NCBI GenBank assembly: GCA_963718305.1
Contig: CAVQZG010000007.1
Location: 451,081-515,080, forward strand
Reading direction: 5' to 3'
Origin: RYN-230 sp963718305
GTDB taxonomy: Bacteria > Actinomycetota > Actinomycetes > Streptosporangiales > Streptosporangiaceae
Length of the DNA stretch: 64,000 bases
Positions 27,630 through 37,161 of the stretch are shown here, piece after piece; the first letter of the stretch is position 1, and each line of letters begins with the position of its first letter. The notes beneath the pieces are model-generated. The model worked only from the letters and a program-made list of their open reading frames with translations. It made no database searches and was not told the DNA's origin. The position numbers and the translations under genes are program-made.

Positions 27630-28294
27630 AGCGAGGTCACCTCCGTGTCGAGTGCGTCGCATAGCGCGTGGATGGCCACCAGGTGGACTTCCTGGACGGT
27701 CGCGGTGTCCGGCGCGGCCACGCAGATCGCGTCGTCCGCCACGGCGGCCAGCGGATTCGGAGGCGGCCCGGTCAGGGCCCAGACCCGGATACCGAGCGAC
27801 CGGGCCCGGGCCGCCGCGGTCAGCACGTTCTCGCTGCGGCCGCTGGCCGACAGCAGCAGCAGCGTGTCCCCGGGCCGGCCGTGCGCGGCGACCTGCCGGG
27901 CGAACGCCTCGGCCGGGCCGAAGTCGTTGCCGATCGCGGTGAGGCTGGACGTCTCGGCGTGCAGCGCGATCGCGGACAGCGGCGGGCGGTCGGCCACGTA
28001 TCGGCCGACCAGCTCGGCGGTCAGGTGCTGGGCCTCGGCGGCGCTGCCGCCGTTCCCGGCCACCAGCAGCCGGTGCCCGGCAGTGAGTGGGGCAGCCAGG
28101 AGGCGTCCCCAGCGCCGCGCGGCCCACAGCCCGGTTTTGGGGCTGCGCAATGCGTCGATCAGCTGGTCCAGATGTGAGGTCAGCTCGGCGCCCGCCACCG
28201 CGGCTTCCACCACCATGGGCTCCCCGGGGCCTGCAACCGCGGAATCAGCGGCCTCCCCACCAGCGAAACGTATGCGCGCTTCCCCGGGCGTCAT
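27626..28294 (-). CDS. gmhA: SIS-domain phosphoheptose isomerase (GmhA-like)
   Basis: 222 residues from ATG 28294 (ATGA overlap with the GT4 gene). SIS sugar-isomerase fold: AGNGGSAAEAQHLTAELVGRY (~78-98), metal/catalytic region LTAIGNDFGPAEAFARQV, LLLSASGRSENVL and C-terminal QEVHLVAIHALCDALD. GmhA converts sedoheptulose-7-phosphate to D-glycero-D-manno-heptose-7-phosphate, the first step of nucleotide-heptose synthesis. Its neighbours supply the kinase and the phosphatase. Confidence 0.9.
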   Translation of the reverse strand: MTPGEARIRFAGGEAADSAVAGPGEPMVVEAAVAGAELTSHLDQLIDALRSPKTGLWAARRWGRLLAAPLTAGHRLLVAGNGGSAAEAQHLTAELVGRYVADRPPLSAIALHAETSSLTAIGNDFGPAEAFARQVAAHGRPGDTLLLLSASGRSENVLTAAARARSLGIRVWALTGPPPNPLAAVADDAICVAAPDTATVQEVHLVAIHALCDALDTEVTSL

Positions 28295-29529
28295 GGCATC
28301 CCCACGGCCAGCGACGGTCCGTGGCCGGTGTCGCGCCCCGGCGGGACACCGGCGGCCAGCCTCAGGTAGACGCTCTCGGTCTGGGCCGCGACCCGGGGCC
28401 AGGAATACCAGCGGCGTACCCGGCGGGCACCTGCCTCGCCAAACGCCGTGCGCATCGCCGGGTTGGCGAGCAGCGTCCCGGCCGCGGCCGTGAGCTCGGC
28501 CGGGTCGCGGGCGGGGATCAGCAGGCCAGTGGTCCCGTGCACCACGCTGTCGGCCAGGCCGCCGACCGCGCTGGCCACCACGGGTACGCCGCAGGCCATG
28601 GCCTCCAGCGGGGTAATGCCGAACGGCTCGTACCAGGGAGTGCACACCACCACGTCGGCGGACCGGATCAGGGCGGGCACCTGGGCCCGGGGGACCGCCC
28701 CGGTGAACACCACCCGGCCGGCCACCCCGCGCGCCCGGGCGAGGTCGCGGAGCCGGCGGTATTCTGCGTCACCGCCGAGCTGATCCCGTTCCGGGCCGCC
28801 CGCGACCACAAGCTCCACGCCCGGCAGCCGGGCCAGCGCTTCGATGGCCGTGTCGATGCCCTTGCGTTCCACCAGCCGGCCCAGCGTCAGCAGCCGGCCG
28901 GGGGACTCCCGGCGGGCCACCGCGCCGGATGGCCAGAAGGTACCGGTGTCCACGCCGCACGGCACCACCGACACCTTGCCGGGGGGGATACCGAGCTGGC
29001 CCAGCTCCCGCACCTCGTCACGGCAGGTGGCGATGACCTGATCGCAGGCCAGGCTGATCCGGCGTTCCGCGTCGATCCGCTCGGGTGGGCTGGTGTCCCT
29101 GGCCCTCTGATGGCGGGCCTTGACTGAGCCGAGCGCGTGGAAGGTCTGCGCCACCGGAATGCGGAGGCCCGCCGCGCCCTGCAGGCTGGCTAGCCCGGAC
29201 ATCCAGAAGTGGGCGTGGACCAGGTGCGGGGGCTGCCGGGCCCATTCCCGCCCCAGCGCGGCGCCGAATTCGGCCATGTGCCGCAGCAGCTCGTCCTTGG
29301 GCAGCGGCGCCACCGGGCCAGCGGCCAGCCGGTGTACTTCGACCCCGGGGGCGAGGGGCACAACCGGCTCCGCGCCCGGGCTGGCCAGCCGGGTGTAGAC
29401 GACGACCGTATGGTCCCGTGCCCCGAGAGCCCGGGCCAGCGCGGCGACGTGGACGTTCTGGCCGCCGGCGTCTTCCCCGCCGGGGGCGGCGGTGGGATCA
29501 GCATGCTCAGAGACCATGGCGATTCTCAT
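28291..29529 (-). CDS. GT4-family glycosyltransferase
   Basis: 412 residues; GCAGGAGG site 7 nt before ATG 29529, which overlaps the upstream stop. GT-B fold: GGQNVHVAALARALGARDH near the N-terminus, acceptor region LVHAHFWMSGLAS, and C-terminal donor site with EX7E motif in YEPFGITPLEAMACGVPVVAS (~305). Resembles MshA/sucrose-phosphate-synthase-like enzymes. Retaining transfer from a nucleotide sugar is expected. Confidence 0.9.
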   Translation of the reverse strand: MRIAMVSEHADPTAAPGGEDAGGQNVHVAALARALGARDHTVVVYTRLASPGAEPVVPLAPGVEVHRLAAGPVAPLPKDELLRHMAEFGAALGREWARQPPHLVHAHFWMSGLASLQGAAGLRIPVAQTFHALGSVKARHQRARDTSPPERIDAERRISLACDQVIATCRDEVRELGQLGIPPGKVSVVPCGVDTGTFWPSGAVARRESPGRLLTLGRLVERKGIDTAIEALARLPGVELVVAGGPERDQLGGDAEYRRLRDLARARGVAGRVVFTGAVPRAQVPALIRSADVVVCTPWYEPFGITPLEAMACGVPVVASAVGGLADSVVHGTTGLLIPARDPAELTAAAGTLLANPAMRTAFGEAGARRVRRWYSWPRVAAQTESVYLRLAAGVPPGRDTGHGPSLAVGMP

Positions 29530-30491
29530 GCGCGCACCTCCTGCAATATCTCGTCCCAGTCGGCCAGGAACCGTTTCAGCCCGTACCTGGCACAGGCGGC
29601 TTCGCGGGCGGCCAGCCCCGCCTCCCGGGCGGCGGCCGGATCCCGGATGAACCGGCGCACGGCCGCGTGCAGCTCGGCCGGGTCGGTCGAGATCGCCCCG
29701 GCAGCCGGGGGTACGGCCCGGGTCGCCTCGGTCGCGGCCAGCGCCACCACCGGCATGGCCAGCTGCATGGCCTCGATCAGCGACAGCCCGAGTGAGGTCC
29801 AGCGCAGCGGGTGCACATACACCCGGCGGCGGGCCAGCTCGCCGTGCATCCGGTCCTGGGGCAGGTCCTCGAACTCGCGGCACTGGTCCTGGTTCAGGTG
29901 CAGCGCGGCGGCCAGGCCGGACACCCGCATGCCGAACACGTCGAGCGGCGCGGCGGCCGCGAAACCGGGCAGCAGGTCGGTGCCGGTCGTCCGGCCCCGG
30001 CGCACCGGGTCGTTGACCACCACCGCGGCGCGGGGGATGTCCCCGGTCCAGCGGGCGCCGGGATCCGGGATGCCGTGTTCCACCACGTGCACCGGTGACC
30101 GCCCGCAGTCCCAGTACACGGCGTTGAATCTGGTCACGTGCACGAAGGGCACACCCGGGGCGTCCGCCATGGGGTGCCTGGTGCTCACCGCGGGCCCGGG
30201 CGGCGCGTCGTGCTCCAGGTAGACGGCCGGGAGGTCGCGGCCGGGCGTCCGCCCCAGCCAGGCGCCCGCCAGGGCCAGCTCGTCAGGCCGCTGGGCCACC
30301 AGAACGTCGACCTGCTCGCTGCGGAGCTGCTGCGGCGTGACCTCGATGACGTTGGGCGGCCAGTCCCAGGTCCGCGCGCGGCCGAGACCGAACGGTCCCC
30401 GGCCCGGCAGCACTGGGATCAGGTACTCGTGGCTGCCCTGGACGAATGACGTCGTCCAGGACCCGTGCAGATGCCAGATGAGGATTCTCAC
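29526..30491 (-). CDS. Glycosyltransferase (GT4-like)
   Basis: 321 residues, GTG 30491 overlapping the GT9 stop by 4 nt. N-terminal part is divergent (RILIWHLHGSWTTSFVQG); the C-terminal half has the GT-B donor region VYVHPLRWTSLGLSLIEAMQLAMPVVAL (~245) and a helical tail RYGLKRFLADWDEIL. Probably adds one sugar of the same glycan. Confidence 0.8.
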   Translation of the reverse strand: MRILIWHLHGSWTTSFVQGSHEYLIPVLPGRGPFGLGRARTWDWPPNVIEVTPQQLRSEQVDVLVAQRPDELALAGAWLGRTPGRDLPAVYLEHDAPPGPAVSTRHPMADAPGVPFVHVTRFNAVYWDCGRSPVHVVEHGIPDPGARWTGDIPRAAVVVNDPVRRGRTTGTDLLPGFAAAAPLDVFGMRVSGLAAALHLNQDQCREFEDLPQDRMHGELARRRVYVHPLRWTSLGLSLIEAMQLAMPVVALAATEATRAVPPAAGAISTDPAELHAAVRRFIRDPAAAREAGLAAREAACARYGLKRFLADWDEILQEVRA

Positions 30492-31570
30492 CCGGCCTCC
30501 CTGACCACGCCCGGGATGCCGTCGGGAGGGTGGCCCGGCACTGCCATGGGGGCCAGAGCGGCGACTGCCGCCACTACCGAGGCCGGCTCGATCTGGTCGA
30601 GGCACGGATGGCCTGGGACTGGGCAGGACCGGGCCCGGCTGCCCGCGCACGGCGCATCCTGGTTCCCGAGCAGGACCGTCGGCACCCCGTAAGGAGCCCA
30701 GCGTGTGGCCGGCACAACGGGGGCGAACAGGCTGACCACGGGGGTGCCCACCGCGGCGGCCAGGTGCGCCGCCCCGGTGTTCGGCGCGACGACCACGTCC
30801 GCGTGCGCCAGGACCGAGGCCAGCATGGGCAGGCTGGTCTGGCCGCACAGGTTCACGACCCGGCCCAGGGGGCCAGGGGCCGGGCCGGCCAAGGTGCGTT
30901 CGGCCGCGGAGCCGGTCACCACCACTCGGTGCCCGGCCGCCGCCAGGGCCCCGATCATCGCGGCCGTGCGGTCAGCCGACGGGTGCCGGGCCGGCACGGA
31001 GGCGCCGGGATGCACCACCACGTAACGCCCCTTCCCGGCCAGCGCCCGGCAGTCCGGCAGCGGCCCCCCGATGGCCAGGGTGCCCGGGTCGCCCGGCGGC
31101 AGCCCGAACCCGGCCGCCCGGGCCAGGGACAGGTTGCGGCGGGCCTCCGGGATGTCTGCGGTGGGCTGGTGGCGCACGTCGAGCAGCGAGCCAGGGTAGT
31201 CCTCGCTGATCGCACTGACCCGCCGCACGCCGGCCATCCGGAGTACCAGCGCGGTCGGCAGCGGCGACTGGTGGAATGAGGTGAAGATGACAGCGTCGCC
31301 GGCGTGGAGCCGGCGCACGGCCCGCACCAGCCGCCGGATCCGGCCCGGATCCATGGCGGCCGGCTCGGGGTCGATCCACGGCAGTGTTTCGGCCAGAACC
31401 CTGGTCACGCCGGGCAGCAGCGCGGCCGCCTGCGTCCCGGCCGTCCCGGCCAGGAAGCTCACGTCCCGGCCGCTGGCCGCTAGGGCGCGGACGGCGGGCC
31501 CGGTCAGTAGCACGTCCCCCAGGCCGTCCGGCCGGACCGCGAGGATGCCGTCCCGGCGGGGCCGCCTCAT
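30488..31570 (-). CDS. Second GT9-family glycosyltransferase
   Basis: 360 residues, ATG 31570 overlapping the carbamoyltransferase stop. GT9 landmarks: LAVRPDGLGDVLLTGPAVRALA (~10-31), YVVVHPGASVPARHPS (~185), RVVVTGSAAERTLAG and VVAPNTGAAHLAAAVGTPVVSLF (~270). Distinct from the GT9 at the operon end (low identity), so two heptosyltransferase-like steps are coded. Confidence 0.85.
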   Translation of the reverse strand: MRRPRRDGILAVRPDGLGDVLLTGPAVRALAASGRDVSFLAGTAGTQAAALLPGVTRVLAETLPWIDPEPAAMDPGRIRRLVRAVRRLHAGDAVIFTSFHQSPLPTALVLRMAGVRRVSAISEDYPGSLLDVRHQPTADIPEARRNLSLARAAGFGLPPGDPGTLAIGGPLPDCRALAGKGRYVVVHPGASVPARHPSADRTAAMIGALAAAGHRVVVTGSAAERTLAGPAPGPLGRVVNLCGQTSLPMLASVLAHADVVVAPNTGAAHLAAAVGTPVVSLFAPVVPATRWAPYGVPTVLLGNQDAPCAGSRARSCPVPGHPCLDQIEPASVVAAVAALAPMAVPGHPPDGIPGVVREAG

Positions 31571-33235
31571 GTCCGCGAGCCCGCGTCCGGGGCTGTCGTG
31601 CCAGGCCGGCGGATCAGGAACGGGCCCAGGGCCATGACATCGACGGGCGCGGAGCCGAAGCATTCCAGCGCGTCCCGTGGGTCGTCCACCATGGGCCGCC
31701 CGGCGGTGTTCAGGCTGGTGTTCACGATCACCGGCAAGCCGGTACGGGCGGCGAAACCGTCGAGCACCCCGGCGACCAGCGGCTGATGGTCGCGGTCCAC
31801 GGTCTGGACCCGGGCCGTCCCGTCCACGTGCACTACCGCGGGGATCCGGTCCCGCCACTCCGGGGCCACCTGATGCACGAACAGCATGTACGGGCTGGGC
31901 AGCGGCCCGCGGAAGATGCCGGCCGCCTGCTCGGCCAGCACCATCGGCGCCACCGGCCGGAACTCCTCCCGTCCCTTCACGGCGTTCAGCCGGTCCAGGT
32001 TGGCCCGGCGGCCGGGGTGGGCCAGCAGCGAGCGGCTGCCCAGGGCCCGGGGCCCGAACTCGCTGCGGCCCTGGAACCAGGCCACGATGCGGTCCGCGGC
32101 GAGTTCGGCGGCGATCGCGTCGGCGATGCTGGCCGGCCGCTCGTAGGGCCAGGCCGCGGTGTCCAGCCAGGCGGCTAGTTCCGCCGCGGACCAGCCGCGG
32201 CCCAGGAACGCGTCGGGCATAGGCGCGACCACGTCGCCCGCTTCGCTGGCCACGCAGAGCGCACCGCCGAGGGCGGTCCCCGCGTCACCGGCCGCGGGCT
32301 GTACCCAGATCCGCTCGAACGGGCCCTCGCTGGCCAGCCGGGAGTTCGCCACGCAGTTCAGCGCCACCCCGCCCGCCATGGCCAGGCCGCGGTCCCCGGT
32401 CCGGCCGTGCAGCCAGCGGGCCAGGTCCAGCAGGACCTCCTCCGTGACCCGCTGGACGCTGGCGGCCAGGTCGGCGTGGTCCCCGGCCAGCGGGTCGCCC
32501 TTGACCCGGCGCTTGACCATGCTGTCCCAGGGCACGGGATCGGTGCGGAAGCCGCCGTCCCCGTCCGCGTACACCAGCCGGGACAGTTCCGCCGCGAACC
32601 GCGGGGTGCCGTAGGAGGCCAGCGCCATGACCTTGTACTCGTCGCTGGAATGCAGGAAACCCAGGTGGCTGGTGGCCTGCTCGTAGAACAGCCCCAGCGA
32701 ATGCGGGAGCGGCTGGCTGGCCAGGACGTCCAGCCGGCCGCCGGCGTACCGGCCGGCCAGGTGCGAGGCCGCCTCGCCTCGCCCGTCGCACACCAGCACG
32801 CTGGCGTCGCCAAGCGGGCACGGCCAGCCCGGCGGACGCCGCGTGGGCGGCGTGGTGACGGACGTAGCGGACCGACGCGGGATCTACCCCGGGCAGCGCC
32901 TCGGCGATGAACCCGGGCGCCTGCTCTGCGTACGTGATCCGCAGGTGATCCCAGGGATCGTCCAGCTCCATCGCGTCCGCCGGACGGCATTCAGCGGGGT
33001 CGTAAGAGTAGGCCACCGCGTCCAGGTCGGCCGGTTCCAGCCCGGCCTCGCGCAGGCACCAGGCGGCGGCCAGTTCGGGCAGCTCCCACGCGGAGAACGG
33101 AACGGGACGCTTGCCGTGCTTGCGCCGGCTGAAGCGTTCCTCCTCCGCCGCCGCGACCACCCGCCCCTCGACCACGAGCGCGGCCGCAGGGTCATGGAAA
33201 ACGGCGTTGATCCCGAGCACCCGCACGCGTGTCAC
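31567..33235 (-). CDS. NodU/CmcH-family carbamoyltransferase, frameshifted
   Basis: About 556 residues from GTG 33235 (GAGAGGG site). N-terminal Kae1-like part: VLGINAVFHDPAAALV, EEERFSRRKHGKR and the metal motif HHAAHAASA (~120); C-terminal part: HSLGLFYEQATSHLGF, GGVALNCVANS, RSEFGPRALGSRSLLAHP and VNTSLNTAGRPMVDDP. These enzymes transfer carbamoyl from carbamoyl phosphate (via carbamoyl-AMP) to a sugar hydroxyl. One extra base near 32814 (minus-strand GCCCGC) splits the frame. First gene of the overlapping chain; upstream 33236-33514 has no gene. Confidence 0.85.
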
Positions 33236-33514
33236 CAGCCCTCTCAGGAATAGCCAGTCAATTACGGACCGCGGCGCTACCCGTGCGCCCACCAGTCAAA
33301 CGAATGTCGGAAAAACCCGTCCGAAGTCGGGAGGCGCAGTCGCCCAGCCGAAGCGTCGTCGCACCGTCTCACCTCGGTCAATTACAAGCAGTAACGGTTA
33401 TCCAGGACCGGTAGTGCGAGGGCAGGCGGTCGGATGGGCGGCATGGGGCACGTGGGAACACCACCACGCCCCGTCCGGCGGTGAGCCCGCGGCAGGTCGC
33501 CAGGAGGTGCGGAG
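33236..33514. other. Intergenic region before the carbamoyltransferase operon
   Basis: About 280 bp with no protein-like frame. The 9-mer GTCAATTAC occurs at 33257-33265 and 33377-33385, exactly 120 bp apart; on the minus strand each gives TTGAC, a possible -35 core. No matching -10 is clear. It most likely contains the promoter of the glycan operon. Confidence 0.4.
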
Positions 33515-35140
33515 CTAGGTCCAGCTCGGCGGCCACCGGCCATCCAGCACGGCCCGGACGGCCGCGGAGAGACTGGGCGCGACCGGTACGCCGGCCGTCT
33601 CCTCGGGCCGGGTCTGCGGCGTCGGCACCAGGATGGCCCGCGCTCCCGCTGCATAGGCGGCCCCTGCGTCCGCGCCGATGTCGCCGATCACCACGCAGTC
33701 CGCCGGCTCCACCCCGAGGTCCGCGGCGGCCTGCTGGACCAGCCGCGGGGCCGGTTTGCGGCAGCCGCAGCCGTCGCCGGGGCCATGCGGGCACACCGCC
33801 CAGCTGCCGAACGGCCCCAGGAGCTCGTCGACACGGTCATTCACCGCTTCAGCCTGGCCGGCGGTGATGATCCCGCGGCCGATCCCCGATTGGTTGGTGA
33901 CCACCCCCAGCGGCATTCGCGCCCGGCGCAGCCGGGCGGTGGCCACGGCCGCCCCGGGCATGGGCTCCACTAGGGCCGGCCGGCCGTTGTAGGGGGTGTC
34001 GCGGACCAGGGTTCCGTCCCGGTCGAACAGCACCGCGGCGGGCCGCGGCGGCCACGGGCCCGCGACCCGGGCGCGCCACCATCCGCGGGTCCAGTGGCCG
34101 ACCGCGAGCGGCGGGATCAGGGCGCTGGTGATGATCATCTCAGTGACTTCGGCGGGGGTGCGCGGGCCGGGGCGGATCCGGGCCGCGGCAAACTCACCCG
34201 TCGCCGCGAGCCAGGCCAGGGCCGCCGCGATGGCGGCCCAGCGCAGCCGCTGGCGGCCCGAATCCGGGACGCGCGGCGTGCTTCCCGCCCGGCCCGGCCG
34301 GGTGCCGGCGCCCGTGCCGCCGGGGACCAGCCTGCTGGCCACCAGCGCGGTGCCCGAGGCAGCCGCGAGCGCGCTGACCATCCAGTGCCCGGTCCGCCGG
34401 CCCGGGGCCGCCTGCGCCCGGCGGTACCAGTCCCGGCCGTGCCGCCGGGTCATCAGGGCATCGTCGGCGTTGCCGGCCTGGGCCCGGAGACTGGCCCAGC
34501 GCCGGGCCGGGCGCACCGGGTGGGTGGCCTCCCGGCGCCCCTGGGCCAGCTGCCATCCCCGGTCCATCATGCGCAGCGCGAGATCGGCATCTTCGCGGAA
34601 GGCCCGGGGGAAGCGCTCGTCGAACCCGCCGGCGTCGATCAGCGCGCGGCGGCGGTACGCCATGTCGGCCGTGATCCAGCGGGCCGTGGCCAGCCCCGCC
34701 GTGCCGCGTTCCCAGTCCGTGGGGCGGCGGCCCTCCGGTGGCGGCACGGTAATGGTGCCCTGGACCCCGGCCACCCGGTCCGGCTGCGCCGCCAGGTCGG
34801 CCACCAGATCGGCCCGCCAGGCCGGGCCGACCACCACGTCGTCGTCCAGGAACGCAACCCACTCAGTGTCCAGGGCCGCCCGCCAGCCCGCGTTCCGCGC
34901 GGCGGCGGGGCCCCGGCCCTCCAGGGTCACGATCATGGTCCGATCCGCCAGCGCCGCTGGCAGCCGGACTGGCAGCGGGTCCGGGGTGTCCGGGCGGTCG
35001 TCGGCCAGCACGACCTGATCCGGCAGCGGCCCGGCCGCCGCGGCCAGCGCGTCCAGGCCGTCCTGCAGGCACGGCCGTCCCAGGGTCGGGATGATGACCG
35101 TGTAACGCGGCGGGTGACCGCCGGGACTGGGGTGCACCAT
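33515..35140 (-). CDS. GT2 glycosyltransferase fused to GmhB-like HAD phosphatase
   Basis: 541 residues from ATG 35140 (GAGG 3 nt upstream). Residues ~1-250: GT2 domain with VIIPTLGRPCLQDGLD, DDR and the DXD motif FLDDDVVVG, then FPRAFREDADLALRM. A basic/hydrophobic linker (~255-370) follows. Residues ~380-541: HAD-III phosphatase with nucleophile motif LFDRDGTLVRDTPYNG, VVTNQSGIGRGI, zinc-loop cysteines in CPHGPGDGCGCRKPAP, and VIGDIGADAGAAYAAGA. The latter matches GmhB, which removes the C7 phosphate of heptose-1,7-bisphosphate. Thus one polypeptide joins precursor activation with sugar transfer. Confidence 0.85.
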   Translation of the reverse strand: MVHPSPGGHPPRYTVIIPTLGRPCLQDGLDALAAAAGPLPDQVVLADDRPDTPDPLPVRLPAALADRTMIVTLEGRGPAAARNAGWRAALDTEWVAFLDDDVVVGPAWRADLVADLAAQPDRVAGVQGTITVPPPEGRRPTDWERGTAGLATARWITADMAYRRRALIDAGGFDERFPRAFREDADLALRMMDRGWQLAQGRREATHPVRPARRWASLRAQAGNADDALMTRRHGRDWYRRAQAAPGRRTGHWMVSALAAASGTALVASRLVPGGTGAGTRPGRAGSTPRVPDSGRQRLRWAAIAAALAWLAATGEFAAARIRPGPRTPAEVTEMIITSALIPPLAVGHWTRGWWRARVAGPWPPRPAAVLFDRDGTLVRDTPYNGRPALVEPMPGAAVATARLRRARMPLGVVTNQSGIGRGIITAGQAEAVNDRVDELLGPFGSWAVCPHGPGDGCGCRKPAPRLVQQAAADLGVEPADCVVIGDIGADAGAAYAAGARAILVPTPQTRPEETAGVPVAPSLSAAVRAVLDGRWPPSWT

Positions 35141-35208
35141 GTGCCTCAGGGAGTTGTGGTGGCTGATGACGGGTCCGTCCGCTACCCGGAGCCGAGTCCG
35201 GCAAACGG

Positions 35209-36171
35209 GTGTTTGAGCTGGCCGGCCACGGGGACCAGGGGCGGGTGCAGCACACCTATCAGGCGCTCGGGACCGAGCCGGCCGCCGTGGGGCGGGCCGT
35301 TCCCCTCGGGCCACGAGCCACAGTCGTCATCGCGACCCGTAACCGCGGCCCGGAACTGGGCCGTACCCTCGAGCGCCTGGCCAGCCTCCCGGAACGGCCT
35401 CCCGTGGTGGTGGTAGACAACGGCTCCGATGACGGCACCGCGGCCATGGTGCGCCGCCGCTTTCCCCGGACCGAGCTGATCGCGCTGCGGCGGAACCGCG
35501 GTGCGTGGGCCCGCAACCTCGGCGTGCTCCGGGCCCGGACCCCGCTCATCGCACTGGCCGATGACGACTCCTGGTGGGCGCCCGGCGCCCTGGCCACCGC
35601 GGCCGCGGTGCTGGCGGCGAGCCCGCGGGTGGGGCTGCTCGCCGCCCGCATCCTGGTCGGCCAGGAGGAGGCTCCTGATGCGGTCAATGCGGTGATGGCG
35701 GCCAGCCCCCTGCCCTCCGACGGCCTGCCCGGGCCCCGGGTGATGGGTTTCCTCGGCTGCGGGGCGGTGGTCAGGCGTGAGGCCTACCTGGCCGTCGGGG
35801 GATTCTCCCGGCTGCTGTTCATCGGCGGCGAGGAGCAGCTGTTCGCCTACGACCTGGCCGCGGCGGGCTGGGCCGCGTGCTACCGCCCGGACATCGTCGC
35901 CTACCATCACCCTTCCGCTGCCCGTCAGCCCGCCACCCGGCGGTACCAGGAGGCGCGGAACCGCGCGCTGGTGGCCTGGCTGCGCCGGCCGCTCCGGTGC
36001 GCGCTGACCGAGACGGGGCGGCTGGCCCGGCGGGCGGGACACGACCCGGTCGCCGCCCGGGCGCTGGGCGGCCTGACCGTCCGGCTGCCGCTGGCCCTGC
36101 TGGGCCGGCGTCCGCTGCCGGCCGACGTGGAGACGGCCATCCGGACACTGGGAGCCGGCCATGCCGGGTGA
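35209..36171 (+). CDS. GT2-family glycosyltransferase
   Basis: 320 residues from GTG 35209. GT2 fold: ATVVIATRNRGPELGRTLERL, VVDNGSDDGTAAMV, DXD-type site LADDDSWW, and GGFSRLLFIGGEEQLF (~210). C-terminal region is helical and basic. Divergent from the GT2-GmhB gene across 68 bp and overlaps the next, homologous GT2 gene by 11 nt. Confidence 0.9.
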   Translation: MFELAGHGDQGRVQHTYQALGTEPAAVGRAVPLGPRATVVIATRNRGPELGRTLERLASLPERPPVVVVDNGSDDGTAAMVRRRFPRTELIALRRNRGAWARNLGVLRARTPLIALADDDSWWAPGALATAAAVLAASPRVGLLAARILVGQEEAPDAVNAVMAASPLPSDGLPGPRVMGFLGCGAVVRREAYLAVGGFSRLLFIGGEEQLFAYDLAAAGWAACYRPDIVAYHHPSAARQPATRRYQEARNRALVAWLRRPLRCALTETGRLARRAGHDPVAARALGGLTVRLPLALLGRRPLPADVETAIRTLGAGHAG

Positions 36172-37105
36172 CCCGGCCAGGCCGGGTGGGCGGGCGCGAC
36201 GGCCGGCGGTGCCTGACCCCCGGCTCACCCTCGTGGTGATCACGCGAAACCGGCGCGAGGAGCTGCTCCGCACGCTGGGACGGCTGGCCGCGCTGCCGGA
36301 ACGGCCGCCGGTCATCGTCGTGGACAACGGCTCGGCCGACGGAACGGCGGCCGCGGTCCGCCGGGCGCATCCGGAAATACTGCTGATCGCCGCGCGGCGG
36401 AACCTGGGCGCGGTCGGGCGGAATCTCGCGGTCCGCCGGGTGAGCACCCCGTACGTCGCCTTCTGCGACGACGACACCTGGTGGGAGCCAGGGTCGCTGC
36501 CGCTGGCCGCGGACGTGCTCGACCGGCACCCCGACGTGGCCTCGGTGACGGCCAGGATCGTGGTCGAGCCGGCGGGTACCGACGATCCGATCGTGCCGGA
36601 GCTGGCCCAGTCCCCGGTCCCCGGGCGGCCGGGCCTGCCCGGCCCGGCGCTGATGAGCATCCTGGCCGGCGCGTCGGTGCTGCGCTGTGACGCGTTCCGC
36701 GAGGTCGGGGGCTTCTCGCCGCGGCTGTTCCTCGGCGGGGAAGAGGAACTGCTGGCTGCTGACCTGGCTGCCCGCGGCTGGGTCCTCTGTTACCTGCCCG
36801 GCGCGACGCTGCACCACCAGGCCTCCACTCTGCGTGACCCGACCCGGCGCCGCTGGCTGGGCATCCGGAACACGCTGTGGTTCACCTGGCTGCGGCGCCC
36901 GCCCGCGGCGGCGCTGCGCCGGACCGCGGAACTCGCGGTGTCGGTGCCCCGCGACACGGTGTCCGCTAGCGCGTTCGCCGCCGCGGTCGGCGGCCTGCCC
37001 TGGGTCCTGCGTGAGCGCAAGCCCGTGCCGCCGTCCATCGAAGCCTCGATCCGGCTGCTGGACGAGCCCCGCCGCCGCTCCGCCGCCCGGCAGTACATCG
37101 GCTGA
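36161..37105 (+). CDS. GT2-family glycosyltransferase, paralogue of its neighbour
   Basis: 314 residues, ATG 36161. Same landmarks as the preceding gene: LTLVVITRNRREELLRTLGRL, PERPPVIVVDNGSADGTAA, FCDDDTWWEPGSL, GGFSPRLFLGGEEELLA. The two are clearly tandem duplicates that have diverged. Convergent with the pyruvyltransferase gene, 56 bp apart. Confidence 0.9.
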   Translation: MPGDPARPGGRARRPAVPDPRLTLVVITRNRREELLRTLGRLAALPERPPVIVVDNGSADGTAAAVRRAHPEILLIAARRNLGAVGRNLAVRRVSTPYVAFCDDDTWWEPGSLPLAADVLDRHPDVASVTARIVVEPAGTDDPIVPELAQSPVPGRPGLPGPALMSILAGASVLRCDAFREVGGFSPRLFLGGEEELLAADLAARGWVLCYLPGATLHHQASTLRDPTRRRWLGIRNTLWFTWLRRPPAAALRRTAELAVSVPRDTVSASAFAAAVGGLPWVLRERKPVPPSIEASIRLLDEPRRRSAARQYIG

Positions 37106-37161
37106 CGCGCCCGCCAGGCATAGTGGTCACGCCACCCGGTGGTATCCGGCCGGCCTGATCC

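Noticed and set aside
27228..28493. Long plus-strand frames in the glycan locus
   Set aside because: Opposite the HldE, GmhA and GT4 genes, low complexity and no recognisable domain.
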